From: Flavobacterium ichthyis
GTDB taxonomy: Bacteria > Bacteroidota > Bacteroidia > Flavobacteriales > Flavobacteriaceae
DNA: 64,000 nucleotides
Assembly: GCF_009915155.1 (NCBI RefSeq)
Contig: NZ_JAABLM010000005.1
Coordinates: 62,001 to 126,000, forward strand
Direction of reading: 5' to 3'
The translations under genes and the position numbers were made by a program. Numbering within the stretch: the stretch's first letter is position 1; every line of letters starts with the position of its first letter. Below the pieces are notes generated by a model. That model was given only the letters and a program-made list of their open reading frames with translations. It did no database searches and was not told where the DNA came from. Below are positions 15,979-24,979 of the stretch, one piece after another.

Positions 15979-18900
15979 CTATCCCACCAAATTGATGATT
16001 TTCCCTGGAACGATAATCACTTTTTTTGGAGCAACTCCGTTGAGCTGTTTTTGGGTTCTTTCATCTTCCATGACGATTTTTTCAATTTCTTGAACGGTTA
16101 AATCCAAAGGCAAATTGATGGTAAAACGCATTTTTCCGTTAAACGAAACCGGATAATCTTTGTTACTTTCCACCAAAAATTCCGGATTGAATCGTGGGAA
16201 AGGCACGGTTGAAATACTTTCGGTATGACCCAATTGCTTCCATAATTCTTCGGCGATGTGTGGTGCATAAGGCGAAATCAAAATGGCCAACGGTTCTAAC
16301 ACGGAACGTTCGTGGCAATTTTGCGCGGTTAATTCATTTACGGCAATCATAAACGAACTTACCGATGTGTTGAAAGAAAAATTCTCAATATCTTCTTGCA
16401 CTTTTTTGATGGTTTTGTGCAAGGTTTTGAGCGATTCTGGTTTTGCTGGATTAGAGTTTACAATCAAGCCATTATCGTCAAAATACAATTTCCACAATTT
16501 TTTCAAGAAACCAAAAACACCTGTAATTCCAGCAGTATTCCAAGGTTTTGCTTGTTCTAACGGACCCAAGAACATTTCGTATAAACGTAAAGTATCCGCT
16601 CCATATTCTTCGCAAATTAAATTTGGATTAATAACATTTAATTTTGATTTGGACATCTTGTCCACCTCTCTAGAAACGATAAATTTAGCGTTAAATAATT
16701 CAGGGTCTTGACAATTATACAAATTCCCGTTATCATCAATCCATATCTCATGCAAAATATTACTTGTACTAATTGTTTCGCAATAATTTACATATTTTTT
16801 GATATCCAGCTCAGTTTCTGAACCATTTTTTAATTGCGATATATCGACATATGGACGATAAACTTCTAAATATAAATTAAAATCATTATCGTCTATCGAA
16901 TTCATTATTTGAGAACTTTGGACAGGTTGATTCTCAAAGTAAGTGCGAATATCATTGATTCGAGTTTTGATGTCAAAAGATTTATAAGTGTAGGTATTCT
17001 CTTCTATTTTTTCAAAATTATCTTGAAAGTAATTTGTTGAAATATAAAAAATTCCTTCATTGTCAAACAATGCATACAATAATTCCCTATCATATGTTCG
17101 CTTTTTTGACGTACCTATGTAAGCTCGAGCTTTGAATAATTTTGCACTCATCCCCAAAATCATCCCCTGATTAATCAACTTTTTAAACGGTTCTTCTTGG
17201 TTGACAAAACCTCTGTCCTTTAAAAATTTGTTCCAGAAACGAGAATATAGCAAATGGCCGGTAGCGTGTTCGCTTCCTCCTATATACAAATCGACATTCT
17301 GCCAATAATTTTGTGCTTCGTCTGAAACAAAGTCGTTTTCGTTATGAGCGTCCATATAACGCAACCAATACCACGAACTTCCAGCCCAACCTGGCATGGT
17401 GTTGAGTTCAAGAGGAAAAATAGTTTTATCGTCAATCAACTCATTACTCACTACTCTATTCTCACTACTATCCCAAGCCCATTCTGTTGCGTTTCCTAAA
17501 GGCGGTTGTCCGTCTTCTGTTGGCAAATATTTTTCTACTTCCGGAAGGCGAATTGGCAAATGTTGCGGATCAATCATTTGTGGCAAGCCATTTACGTAGT
17601 AAACCGGGAACGGTTCGCCCCAATATCTTTGGCGGGAAAAAACCGCATCACGCAAACGGTAGTTCGTTTTTCCTTTTCCTTGCCCAATTTCTTCCAAAGC
17701 TTCAATGGCTTTTTTGGTCGCTTCTTTATAATTTAATCCGTTTAAAAAATCGGAATTGGCGATTTTTACGTTATCTTTTGAGGTAAATGCTTCTTTAGAA
17801 ATATCAACATCATCAAAAATATTTTTGATTTCGATGTTAAAATGTTTGGCGAAAGCGTAATCCCGTTCGTCGCCACAAGGAACTGCCATCACGGCTCCAG
17901 TTCCGTAACCTGAGAGAACGTAATCACCAATCCAAACCGGAATGGCTTCTTTGGTAAACGGATGTTCAGCATAAGCTCCGGTAAAAACGCCCGAAATGGT
18001 TTTGACATCTGCCATTCTTTCACGTTCGCTACGTTTGGCAGTTGCTTCAATATAGGCTTCCACGGCTTGTTTTTGTTCTGGTGTGGTGATTTTTGAAACC
18101 AAATCATGTTCTGGTGCCAAAGTCACAAAGGTTACCCCAAAAATAGTATCTGGTCTTGTGGTAAAAACTTCAATGGTATATTCGTTTGTATCATCTCCAG
18201 AAAGAATATAATCTACAGTGTCACGTTCTTCGGCGGAATCTTTTACTTTAAAAGTTACCGAAGCTCCGGTAGATTTCCCAATCCAATTGCGTTGGCTTTC
18301 TTTCAACGATTCGGTCCAATCGATGGTATCCAAACCTTGCAACAATCTTTCGGCATAAGCGGAAATTCTCATGCTCCATTGCGTCATTTTTTTACGAATT
18401 ACGGGATGTCCTCCACGTTCTGAAACGCCGTTTACAATTTCGTCGTTTGCCAAAACAGTTCCTAAAGCCGGACACCAATTCACTTCGGTTTCGGCAAGGT
18501 AAGTTAATCTGTATTTTAGGAGAATTTCTTGTTGTTCTTCAGTTGAAAAAGATTTCCAATCTTCGGCGGAAAATTCTGGGATATTATCGTCTGAAACGGC
18601 ATTGACTTTAGCATTACCGTGTTCTTCGAAATTCATGATCAGGGTTTTGATATCGCGGGCTTGATTGGCATCTTTATCGTACCAAGAATTAAACAATTGG
18701 ATGAAAATCCATTGGGTCCATTTGTAATATTCGGGACTTGAGGTTCGCACTTCACGGCTCCAATCAAAAGAAAAACCGATTTTGTCCAATTGTTCGCGGT
18801 AACGTGCGATATTTTCTTTGGTGGTTTTTTCGGGATGTTGCCCAGTTTGAATGGCGTATTGTTCTGCCGGAAGTCCGAAACTGTCATAACCTTGCGGATG

Positions 18901-19119
18901 CAATACGTTAAAACCTTGGTGACGTTTGTATCTTGCCACAATGTCTGAGGCGATGTAACCCAACGGATGACCAACGTGTAATCCAGCTCCTGATGGATAC
19001 GGAAACATGTCCAAAACATAATATTTTGGTTTATCTGAATTATTTTCTGCGGCAAAAGTTTGGTTTTCGGCCCAATATTTTTGCCAGTTTTTTTCGATTT
19101 CGTTCGGGTTGTATTTCAT
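15979..19119 (-). CDS. leuS: Leucyl-tRNA synthetase with enlarged insert
   Basis: 1046 residues. HVGH (48-51) is the class I HIGH motif; the CP1 editing domain follows (about 230-430, with TRPDTIFGVTFVTLAPEHDL); KMSKS is at 821-825; the anticodon-binding and C-terminal domains end in KKVIIVPGKI. It charges tRNA-Leu. Between QGMILG (651-656) and the residues leading to KMSKS about 155 residues are inserted. Bacteroidota LeuRS proteins carry an insert here, but from memory it is only about 70-80 residues, so this one seems roughly doubled. The insert is Asn/Tyr/Ile-rich and its DNA (about 16665-17150) is more AT-rich than the rest. The frame is intact. Confidence 0.95.
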   Translation of the reverse strand: MKYNPNEIEKNWQKYWAENQTFAAENNSDKPKYYVLDMFPYPSGAGLHVGHPLGYIASDIVARYKRHQGFNVLHPQGYDSFGLPAEQYAIQTGQHPEKTTKENIARYREQLDKIGFSFDWSREVRTSSPEYYKWTQWIFIQLFNSWYDKDANQARDIKTLIMNFEEHGNAKVNAVSDDNIPEFSAEDWKSFSTEEQQEILLKYRLTYLAETEVNWCPALGTVLANDEIVNGVSERGGHPVIRKKMTQWSMRISAYAERLLQGLDTIDWTESLKESQRNWIGKSTGASVTFKVKDSAEERDTVDYILSGDDTNEYTIEVFTTRPDTIFGVTFVTLAPEHDLVSKITTPEQKQAVEAYIEATAKRSERERMADVKTISGVFTGAYAEHPFTKEAIPVWIGDYVLSGYGTGAVMAVPCGDERDYAFAKHFNIEIKNIFDDVDISKEAFTSKDNVKIANSDFLNGLNYKEATKKAIEALEEIGQGKGKTNYRLRDAVFSRQRYWGEPFPVYYVNGLPQMIDPQHLPIRLPEVEKYLPTEDGQPPLGNATEWAWDSSENRVVSNELIDDKTIFPLELNTMPGWAGSSWYWLRYMDAHNENDFVSDEAQNYWQNVDLYIGGSEHATGHLLYSRFWNKFLKDRGFVNQEEPFKKLINQGMILGMSAKLFKARAYIGTSKKRTYDRELLYALFDNEGIFYISTNYFQDNFEKIEENTYTYKSFDIKTRINDIRTYFENQPVQSSQIMNSIDDNDFNLYLEVYRPYVDISQLKNGSETELDIKKYVNYCETISTSNILHEIWIDDNGNLYNCQDPELFNAKFIVSREVDKMSKSKLNVINPNLICEEYGADTLRLYEMFLGPLEQAKPWNTAGITGVFGFLKKLWKLYFDDNGLIVNSNPAKPESLKTLHKTIKKVQEDIENFSFNTSVSSFMIAVNELTAQNCHERSVLEPLAILISPYAPHIAEELWKQLGHTESISTVPFPRFNPEFLVESNKDYPVSFNGKMRFTINLPLDLTVQEIEKIVMEDERTQKQLNGVAPKKVIIVPGKIINLVG

Positions 19120-19239
19120 TCCAGTTTATTGTTTTTTTTGGGTTGCAAAGTTTCAAAGTTTTTGATTGGAACAATGATTTTGCGGTTTTATTTATTAGGT
19201 ATCGTTTATGTGCAATTTTTGTTTCGGGCGATTAAAAAA

Positions 19240-19402
19240 TGCCTGAAGTTTTTGATTAACCCCGTCCCGAAATTTCGGGAGTAGCGGAAATCCTTTTTGT
19301 CAATTGTCTGGATGAAAATCCGAGGTAATAGATAAAAAGATTGAAGCGAAAAGCGGGAAAATGTCCTGAAGCTTCGGGAAAATGCCTAAACTATTGGCTC
19401 CT
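19240..19402 (+). repeat. Composite hairpin element, copy D
   Basis: Order: gcctgaag, aaccccg, a small palindrome tcccgaaatttcggga, left arm agcggaaatcc, central hairpin, right arm gattgaagcgaaaagcggga, a second cctgaagcttcggga, gcctaaa, attggctcc. Central stem 19293-19309 with 19323-19339: 17 positions, one mismatch, three G-U wobbles. It occupies the divergent spacer between leuS and ftsX (406 bases); the remaining sequence to 19525 shows no gene and no exact promoter box. Confidence 0.82.
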
Positions 19403-19525
19403 AATCAAAAAAAAATTTTTTTTGACGCGCAAATTTACATTTATTGTACGAAAGTTAAAAGTTTGTGCGTTATAAACTGCGTTTACGGAAATGTTTACTA
19501 TTTTTACGGCATTAAATTTTTAAGT

Positions 19526-20401
19526 ATGGCTTCATCTTTTGAGAAATTTCAAAAACGACGACTAATTTCATCCTATTTTTCGGTGGTTTTGAGTGTTTTT
19601 CTGGTGCTTTTTTTGCTCGGAATTTTGGGTTTATTTGTGATTAATTCTAAAAAATTGTCGGACGATTTTAAGGAGGAAATTGCAATGTCAGTTTATTTTA
19701 AAAATGAAGCAAATGACAGCGTTTTAAATGCTTTCGACACGCAATTGAAGACATCCAAGTTTGTGAAGCAGTACGAATTTGTGACCAAAGATCAAGCTGC
19801 AAAAGAACATACGGATATTATTGGAGAAGATTTTATGGCGTTTTTGGGCGAAAATCCGTTAGAAAATTCTTACGACATTCACTTAAAAGCGGATTATATT
19901 GTGGCCGATAGCATCAAGAAATTTGAGAGTGAAATTAAGGCGAACACAATGGTTTCGGACATTGTTTACGATAAAGTTTTGGTGGATATGGTGAACGATA
20001 ATATTGAGCGGGTGAGTTTTTGGATTTTGATTGCCAGTGGATTTTTGGCGATTGTAGCGGTGTTGTTAATTAACAGCTCGATGCGATTGTCTATTTACTC
20101 TAACCGATTCATTATCAAGACAATGCAAATGGTTGGAGCGACGAAATCTTTTATCAGAAAGCCATTTATTTGGCGAAGTATTAAATTAGGAATTGCGGGT
20201 GCTGTTCTGGCTATTTTGGCTTTAATTGGCGTGTTATATTATGTAGAAACCAATTTTCCGGCGCTTCGCATTATGGAAGACCAAATGTTGACAGGCTTAG
20301 TTTTGCTCGGGGTTTTGCTACTAGGAATTTTAATTACTTGGTTCAGTACATTTTTTGCAACACAAAGATTTTTGAACCTAAGAACGGATGATCTTTATTA
20401 A
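19526..20401 (+). CDS. ftsX: Cell division protein FtsX
   Basis: 291 residues from ATG 19526; the longer frame would start in a repeat and adds a non-conserved 48-residue leader. One N-terminal helix (SYFSVVLSVFLVLFLLGILGLFVI), an extracellular domain of about 120 residues, then three helices with the FtsX stretch NSSMRLSIYSNRFIIKTMQMVGATKSFIRKPF. FtsX with FtsE controls peptidoglycan hydrolases at the septum. Followed by DUF3098, uppP and truB, all in the same direction and probably one operon with a cell-envelope theme. Confidence 0.92.
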   Translation: MASSFEKFQKRRLISSYFSVVLSVFLVLFLLGILGLFVINSKKLSDDFKEEIAMSVYFKNEANDSVLNAFDTQLKTSKFVKQYEFVTKDQAAKEHTDIIGEDFMAFLGENPLENSYDIHLKADYIVADSIKKFESEIKANTMVSDIVYDKVLVDMVNDNIERVSFWILIASGFLAIVAVLLINSSMRLSIYSNRFIIKTMQMVGATKSFIRKPFIWRSIKLGIAGAVLAILALIGVLYYVETNFPALRIMEDQMLTGLVLLGVLLLGILITWFSTFFATQRFLNLRTDDLY

Positions 20402-20425
20402 GCCCCCTAAACCCCAAAGTGGGCA
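20401..20425 (+). repeat. Short palindromic element, intergenic copy
   Basis: agccccctaaaccccaaag followed by tgggca starts at the last base of the ftsX stop. Very similar sequences lie inside ruvC (37170-37192) and inside the flippase-like gene (38290-38314). Confidence 0.7.
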
Positions 20426-20446
20426 TTTTACTTAACAAAATATTTT

Positions 20447-20686
20447 ATGGATACTAAAAACAAACACGAGTTTCTTTTTGACAAAGGAAATTATAAATTT
20501 TTACTGATAGGCATTGCGGTTATCACGCTTGGATTTATCTTAATGTCTGGCGGCGGAAGTGATGACCCAAATGTTTTTAACGAAGAAATTTTTAATTTTA
20601 GAAGAATTCGTTTGGCGCCAACTACGGTGTTAATCGGCTTCGGGATTACGATTTACGCCATTTTAAAAAAGAATAAAAACAATTAG
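20447..20686 (+). CDS. DUF3098 small membrane protein
   Basis: 79 residues with two hydrophobic helices (YKFLLIGIAVITLGFILMSG and TTVLIGFGITIYAIL) joined by a conserved loop containing DDPNVFNEEIFNFRRIRLAP. This is the DUF3098 pattern, a Bacteroidota-specific small membrane protein that usually lies between ftsX and uppP. Function unknown; position suggests a role in envelope or division. Confidence 0.88.
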   Translation: MDTKNKHEFLFDKGNYKFLLIGIAVITLGFILMSGGGSDDPNVFNEEIFNFRRIRLAPTTVLIGFGITIYAILKKNKNN

Positions 20687-20757
20687 AAAATTTGACGGAT
20701 TGGTAAGTTATTAATTGCCGATTTTGAATCAAATTGACTAATGATCAAATTGACTTT

Positions 20758-21570
20758 ATGGATTTAATAGAAGCGATTATCATCGCGATCGTTGAAGGCT
20801 TAACAGAATATTTGCCGGTTTCTTCTACAGGACACATGATTTTCACCAGTTCGTACTTCGGGATTCAGGAGGACGATTTTACCAAACTTTTTCAGGTTTC
20901 AATTCAATTTGGAGCTATTTTGGCAGTAGTGGCGTTGTATTGGAAAAAGTTTTTTGATTTCTCAAAATTTAATTTTTACATCAAACTCGCTTGTGCTGTA
21001 ATTCCGGCGCTTGTTTTAGGTTATATTTTTGATGATTATATTGATGCTGTTTTGGGAAACCCGATTCCCATTGCGATTGTTTTAATCTTGGGCGGAATTA
21101 TTTTACTTTTCGTTGATAATTATTTTAAAAATCCTGTGATTGCATCGGAGGAAGAAATTACCATCAAAAAAGCGGTAACCATAGGTTTTTGGCAATGCTT
21201 GGCGATGATGCCGGGAACAAGTCGATCCGCAGCCTCAATTATTGGCGGGATGCAACAAGGTTTAACTAGACAAACAGCCGCAGAATTTTCTTTCTTTTTG
21301 GCAGTTCCAACTATGTTAGCCGTAACTTGCTATTCGGTTTTTTTAAAAACATATAGTGAAACCCAATTAAAAGGTTATGAATTATTGATGCAATCTGGCG
21401 ACAATCTAAAATTGTTTTTAATTGGAAATATCGTTGCTTTTATCGTATCAATTATTGCCATCAAATTTTTCATTGGCGTGATTAAAAAATACGGTTTCAA
21501 ACCTTGGGGATATTACAGAATTATTGTAGGAACTTTGCTTCTCATTTATTTTATTTATTTTCAAAAATAA
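20758..21570 (+). CDS. uppP: Undecaprenyl-diphosphate phosphatase
   Basis: 270 residues, polytopic membrane protein. EGLTEYLPVSSTGHM (about 13-27) and MPGTSRSAASIIGGM (about 150-164) are the two BacA/UppP catalytic signatures. It recycles the lipid carrier of peptidoglycan synthesis. ATG 20758 is chosen over an upstream in-frame TTG because the family starts right at MDLIEAIIIAIVEG. Its stop overlaps the truB start by one base (TAATG). Confidence 0.95.
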   Translation: MDLIEAIIIAIVEGLTEYLPVSSTGHMIFTSSYFGIQEDDFTKLFQVSIQFGAILAVVALYWKKFFDFSKFNFYIKLACAVIPALVLGYIFDDYIDAVLGNPIPIAIVLILGGIILLFVDNYFKNPVIASEEEITIKKAVTIGFWQCLAMMPGTSRSAASIIGGMQQGLTRQTAAEFSFFLAVPTMLAVTCYSVFLKTYSETQLKGYELLMQSGDNLKLFLIGNIVAFIVSIIAIKFFIGVIKKYGFKPWGYYRIIVGTLLLIYFIYFQK

Positions 21571-22277
21571 TGCAGTTTTCGGCACAAGATTTTTTAGAAG
21601 GGCAAATTTTACTCATCGACAAACCGTTGCAATGGACGTCTTTTCAGGCGGTAAACAAATTGAAATGGGTTTTAAAAAGTAAACTGAAACTCAAAAAAAT
21701 AAAAATTGGTCACGCCGGAACGTTAGATCCTTTGGCAAGTGGTTTATTGATTGTTTGCACGGGAAAATTTACCAAAAAAATCCCCGAATTACAAGGTCAA
21801 TCCAAAGAATACACCGGAACTTTCACTGTTGGCGCCACTACTCCATCGTATGATTTAGAAACTGAAATTGACCAAAGATTTCCAACAGTACATATTTCGG
21901 AAAATTTAATTCACGATACAGTAAATTTATTTTTAGGTGAAATTGACCAAAAACCGCCTATTTTTTCGGCCTTGAAAAAAGACGGCGTTCGATTATATGA
22001 ACACGCTCGCGCAGGAGAAACCGTAGAAATTGCCGCGCGAAAAACTACCATTCACGAATTTGAAATCACCCGGATTGCGTTGCCCGAAATTGATTTTAGG
22101 GTAAAATGCAGCAAAGGAACTTACATCCGTTCTTTAGCTTTTGATTTTGGCAAAGCGTTACGGTCTGGAGCCCATCTTTCGGCTTTACGACGTACCAAAA
22201 TTGGCGATTATCACGTAGAAAATGGTATTGGTTTGGAAGATTTTGAACGATTAATTTCGGAAGAAAAAGCAAACTAA
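21570..22277 (+). CDS. truB: tRNA pseudouridine-55 synthase
   Basis: 235 residues. GHAGTLDPLASGLL (about 49-62) holds the catalytic Asp; KEYTGTFTVGATTPSYDLE and CSKGTYIRSLAFDFG are further TruB motifs. It makes pseudouridine 55 in the T loop of tRNAs. The start is the ATG overlapping the uppP stop; a longer frame begins inside uppP and adds nothing conserved. It lacks a large C-terminal PUA domain, as in many Bacteroidota. Confidence 0.95.
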   Translation: MQFSAQDFLEGQILLIDKPLQWTSFQAVNKLKWVLKSKLKLKKIKIGHAGTLDPLASGLLIVCTGKFTKKIPELQGQSKEYTGTFTVGATTPSYDLETEIDQRFPTVHISENLIHDTVNLFLGEIDQKPPIFSALKKDGVRLYEHARAGETVEIAARKTTIHEFEITRIALPEIDFRVKCSKGTYIRSLAFDFGKALRSGAHLSALRRTKIGDYHVENGIGLEDFERLISEEKAN

Positions 22278-22305
22278 TTTTTTCTTATCTTTACCATAAG
22301 AACGA

Positions 22306-22472
22306 TGATGAAAACGAAAAAAGAAAATCCAGAAAATTTTGCCATTCCTGGAAAACCGATGTCGGAAAAAAAATTCAAAGCGCTGATAAAAGAAGCTGAA
22401 AAAGGTGAGTTTTACACTGATGGTGAATTTAGAGCGAGATTTGAAGAATGGAAAAAATCGCTAAAGAAGTAG
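22306..22472 (+). pseudogene. Antitoxin-like gene, frameshifted near its start
   Basis: Two ATGs at 22306 and 22309 open a frame (MMKTK) that fails after a run of five A (22318-22322). One more A would join it to the frame reading ENPENFAIPGKPMSEKK, then KALIKEAEKGEFYTDGEF and ending EEWKKSLKK at 22472, an acidic/basic antitoxin-like protein of about 55 residues. A shorter product could start at ATG 22359 (37 residues). The 3' end overlaps the toxin start by 25 bases, as in many type II modules. Confidence 0.6.
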
Positions 22473-22779
22473 CGCGATCAGCGTTTTTTTTTACTTAGAT
22501 GTCCAACAAATTTATTTGTATGGATTGGTAACTTTTGGTCAGAACGCTGCCGATTTTTTCTTCGAAGAAATTTTAAGATTAGTCAACAACCTCTCTAACC
22601 AATACTACTTTCATCCAGAATGCCGATATTTGCCAACAAAATCTCACAAATACAGAAATATTATTTTGGGATCTTATCTCATTGTTTATAGAGTGAAGAC
22701 CAAAATTGAGGTTTTACGGGCTTTTCACAGCAGTCATTCCCCAAAAATCTACCACGACTTAAAAAAAATACAACTATGA
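22448..22779 (+). pseudogene. RelE/ParE-family toxin, one frameshift at a T run
   Basis: ATG 22448 overlaps the end of the antitoxin and reads MEKIAKEVARSAFFF before a stop at 22496. A run of nine T (22484-22492) lies at the break; ten T would continue into YLDVQQIYLYGLVTFGQNA, then the conserved toxin part (HPECRYLPTKSHKYRNIILG, VYRVKTKIEVLRAFHSSH) to the stop at 22779. The distal 87-residue frame can only start at a weak TTG. Either a true mutation or a homopolymer length error; the antitoxin next to it also has a homopolymer break. Confidence 0.75.
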
Positions 22780-23414
22780 TTTCTTTCAGAATTTTATTAC
22801 TCTTCCTTTTTTCTTCTATAATTTCAAATGCACAAATCAACGTTTCCCAGCTCAAAACCGGGGATTTAATTTTTCAAGATATGGATTGTGGTCCGTTGTG
22901 CGACGCGATTGAAGCTGTAACACAAGGTTATCAAGACAATGATTTTAGCCACATGGGATTGGTGTTGAAAAAAAACGACAGCATTTTTATCATTGAAGCA
23001 GCAGGTTCGGCAGTGCGATTGACGCCGTTGGAAAAATTTTCAAAAAACACAAAAAAGCCAATGTTCATTGGACGTGTAAAGAAAAAATATCAAAAATTAA
23101 TTCCGGAAACTATTGATTTTTCGCTTGCGCAAATGGGTGTTCCGTATGATGATGATTATGTCTATGACAATGGAAAATATTATTGCTCTGAATTGATTTA
23201 CGACGCTTTCAAAAAAGCGAACAACGACAAACCGTTTTTTCAATTGTTTCCTATGACTTACAAAAAACCTGGAACGACAGAATTTTTTCCGGCTTGGGTA
23301 GATTATTACAAAACCATTGGCAGTGAAATTCCGGAGGGAAAACCGGGTTGTAATCCGGGTGGAATGTCAACCTCTAATAAAATAAAAATTTTAGGAACGT
23401 TGAATTTGAATTAA
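22776..23414 (+). CDS. YiiX-like permuted NlpC/P60 cysteine hydrolase
   Basis: 212 residues with a signal peptide ending SSIISNAQ, so periplasmic. GDLIFQ, then the conserved FSHMGLV histidine (about 54), and a late catalytic cysteine in YYCSELIYDAF (about 131) give the circularly permuted papain-like order of the YiiX/YebB family. Members are thought to cut amide bonds in peptidoglycan or lipids. The ATG overlaps the stop of the broken toxin gene by 4 bases, so translation may have been coupled to the module. Confidence 0.85.
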   Translation: MISFRILLLFLFSSIISNAQINVSQLKTGDLIFQDMDCGPLCDAIEAVTQGYQDNDFSHMGLVLKKNDSIFIIEAAGSAVRLTPLEKFSKNTKKPMFIGRVKKKYQKLIPETIDFSLAQMGVPYDDDYVYDNGKYYCSELIYDAFKKANNDKPFFQLFPMTYKKPGTTEFFPAWVDYYKTIGSEIPEGKPGCNPGGMSTSNKIKILGTLNLN

Positions 23415-23432
23415 AAATTCAAATAGAAAAAT

Positions 23433-24044
23433 CTATTCCTGAATTTCTGCCAAACGCATTATTTCTATAATTTCGGTTTGCGTACTCAAACCTTTGTCGT
23501 TCAAATACCACATTTGTAAATCGGTTTTAATTTTTTCATCGATGATGCCGTGAGTCGCTTTATAATTTTTTACCAAATCAATGGCGGCTTGAGGTCTTGG
23601 TCCCCAAGTGTCTAAAACCTCAAGATTTTCGGCATCTAAAACTATTAATTTCGGAATTGATTTAGCGCCATCAGTTAAAAATAAATTCATCAAATCCTCA
23701 TGTTCATCTCGAAGCACTACCTTAAACTCGATATTGTCCGAAATCACGTTCATCTTATGCATGATCGGCAAAATTTGAGTAGCATCGCCACACCATCCTT
23801 CAGAAATCACTAACCAAAGGTATTCTTTTCGTAATAATTTCAACCGTTCCACATTTTCTGGAGTTATCATAATGGTTTTATCCAAACGATTCATCCGGGT
23901 TTCGTTCAACTTGCTGTAATGCAATATTTCTTCAGATTGCACGTTTCCTGTCGATTTTTCAGCCACAATCAAATCTGAAACTAAATTTCGGTATTCAAGA
24001 TAAGTGTAAGCGTTTTGCAAGCTATCGCTAATAATAGTTTTCAT
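23433..24044 (-). CDS. Thioredoxin-fold protein with a single cysteine
   Basis: 203 residues, cytoplasmic. YLWLVISEGWCGDATQILPIM (about 75-95) is a thioredoxin-like strand and active-site turn, but the motif is WCGD: the second cysteine of CxxC is Asp and no other cysteine exists in the protein. SIPKLIVLD carries the cis-Pro of the fold. It resembles the Thioredoxin_9 group of unknown function. Without a second cysteine it cannot act as a classical dithiol reductant; a monothiol or peroxidase-like role is possible. Confidence 0.8.
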   Translation of the reverse strand: MKTIISDSLQNAYTYLEYRNLVSDLIVAEKSTGNVQSEEILHYSKLNETRMNRLDKTIMITPENVERLKLLRKEYLWLVISEGWCGDATQILPIMHKMNVISDNIEFKVVLRDEHEDLMNLFLTDGAKSIPKLIVLDAENLEVLDTWGPRPQAAIDLVKNYKATHGIIDEKIKTDLQMWYLNDKGLSTQTEIIEIMRLAEIQE

Positions 24045-24061
24045 CAGTTGAAAAATTTTTG

Positions 24062-24069
24062 CAAAAATA
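24062..24069 (-). promoter_or_regulatory. -7 promoter box TATTTTTG for the thioredoxin-like gene
   Basis: Minus-strand TATTTTTG, 17 bases upstream of the ATG at 24044. Confidence 0.65.
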
Positions 24070-24128
24070 CAGATAAATATCGAAGTGATTTTTTTGAAAG
24101 ATGATATTTTAAAAAAACAGATAATAAC

Positions 24129-24136
24129 TATATTTG
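24129..24136 (+). promoter_or_regulatory. -7 promoter box TATATTTG for pyrH-frr
   Basis: Exact TAnnTTTG, 66 bases before the pyrH start, leaving a leader of about 60 bases. Confidence 0.68.
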
Positions 24137-24202
24137 CACAACTTTCGAAGAAAATTTATAATTTAGTTTCGAAACTTCAGAAAAATTTTTAAAACACAAC
24201 TA

Positions 24203-24910
24203 ATGAAATACAAAAGAATCCTCCTGAAATTAAGCGGAGAAGCTTTAATGGGCGACAGACAATACGGAATTGACCCTCAAAGGCTTGCAGAATATGCCGA
24301 AGAAATTAAAAAAATTCACGAAAAAGGCGTGCAAATCGCCATTGTGATTGGAGGAGGAAATATTTTTAGAGGCGTTGCCGGAGCCGCCAACGGAATGGAC
24401 AGAGTTCAAGGTGATTACATGGGAATGTTGGCCACTGTCATTAACGGAATGGCGCTTCAAGGTGCTTTGGAAGACCACGGAATGTTGACGCGTTTGCAAA
24501 CTGCTTTAAAAATTGAAGCTATTGCAGAACCTTATATTAAAAGAAGAGCGGTTCGTCACCTTGAAAAAGGCAGGATTGTAATTTTTGGAGCCGGAACCGG
24601 AAATCCTTATTTTACAACCGATACCGCTGCTGTTTTACGAGGTGTTGAAGTTGACGCTGATGTGATTTTAAAAGGAACTCGCGTGGACGGCATTTACACT
24701 TCGGATCCTGAAAAAAATGCCGATGCTATAAAATTCGAGAGTATTTCATTTGAAGATGTGATTAAAAAAGGTTTAAATGTAATGGATTCAACCGCTTTTA
24801 CTTTAAGCCAGGAAAACGCTTTGCCAATTGTGGTTTTTGACATGAATAAAAAAGGAAACCTAGAAAAAATTTGTGCAGGCGAAAACGTAGGAACTGTAGT
24901 AAACGTATAA
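24203..24910 (+). CDS. pyrH: UMP kinase
   Basis: 235 residues. [14 protein letters not shown] at the N-terminus, [10 protein letters not shown], the bacterial UMP-kinase [17 protein letters not shown] stretch, and [13 protein letters not shown] are hallmark segments of the hexameric bacterial enzyme. It phosphorylates UMP to UDP with ATP. Followed 69 bases later by frr, a common gene pair in bacteria. Confidence 0.97.
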   Translation: MKYKRILLKLSGEALMGDRQYGIDPQRLAEYAEEIKKIHEKGVQIAIVIGGGNIFRGVAGAANGMDRVQGDYMGMLATVINGMALQGALEDHGMLTRLQTALKIEAIAEPYIKRRAVRHLEKGRIVIFGAGTGNPYFTTDTAAVLRGVEVDADVILKGTRVDGIYTSDPEKNADAIKFESISFEDVIKKGLNVMDSTAFTLSQENALPIVVFDMNKKGNLEKICAGENVGTVVNV

Positions 24911-24979
24911 AGTTTAAATATTTATTGTTCAAAATTTTCTCTTGATATTTTGAACCTTAAACCCTAAAACTAAAAAAAA

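Noticed and set aside
16665..17150. Intein in leuS
   Set aside because: No splice-junction cysteine/serine and His-Asn motifs, and the segment is too short; the end resembles the known LeuRS insert.
19382..19525. A 48-residue N-terminal extension of FtsX
   Set aside because: It lies in repeat copy D and AT-rich spacer; conserved FtsX sequence begins at MASSFEKFQ.
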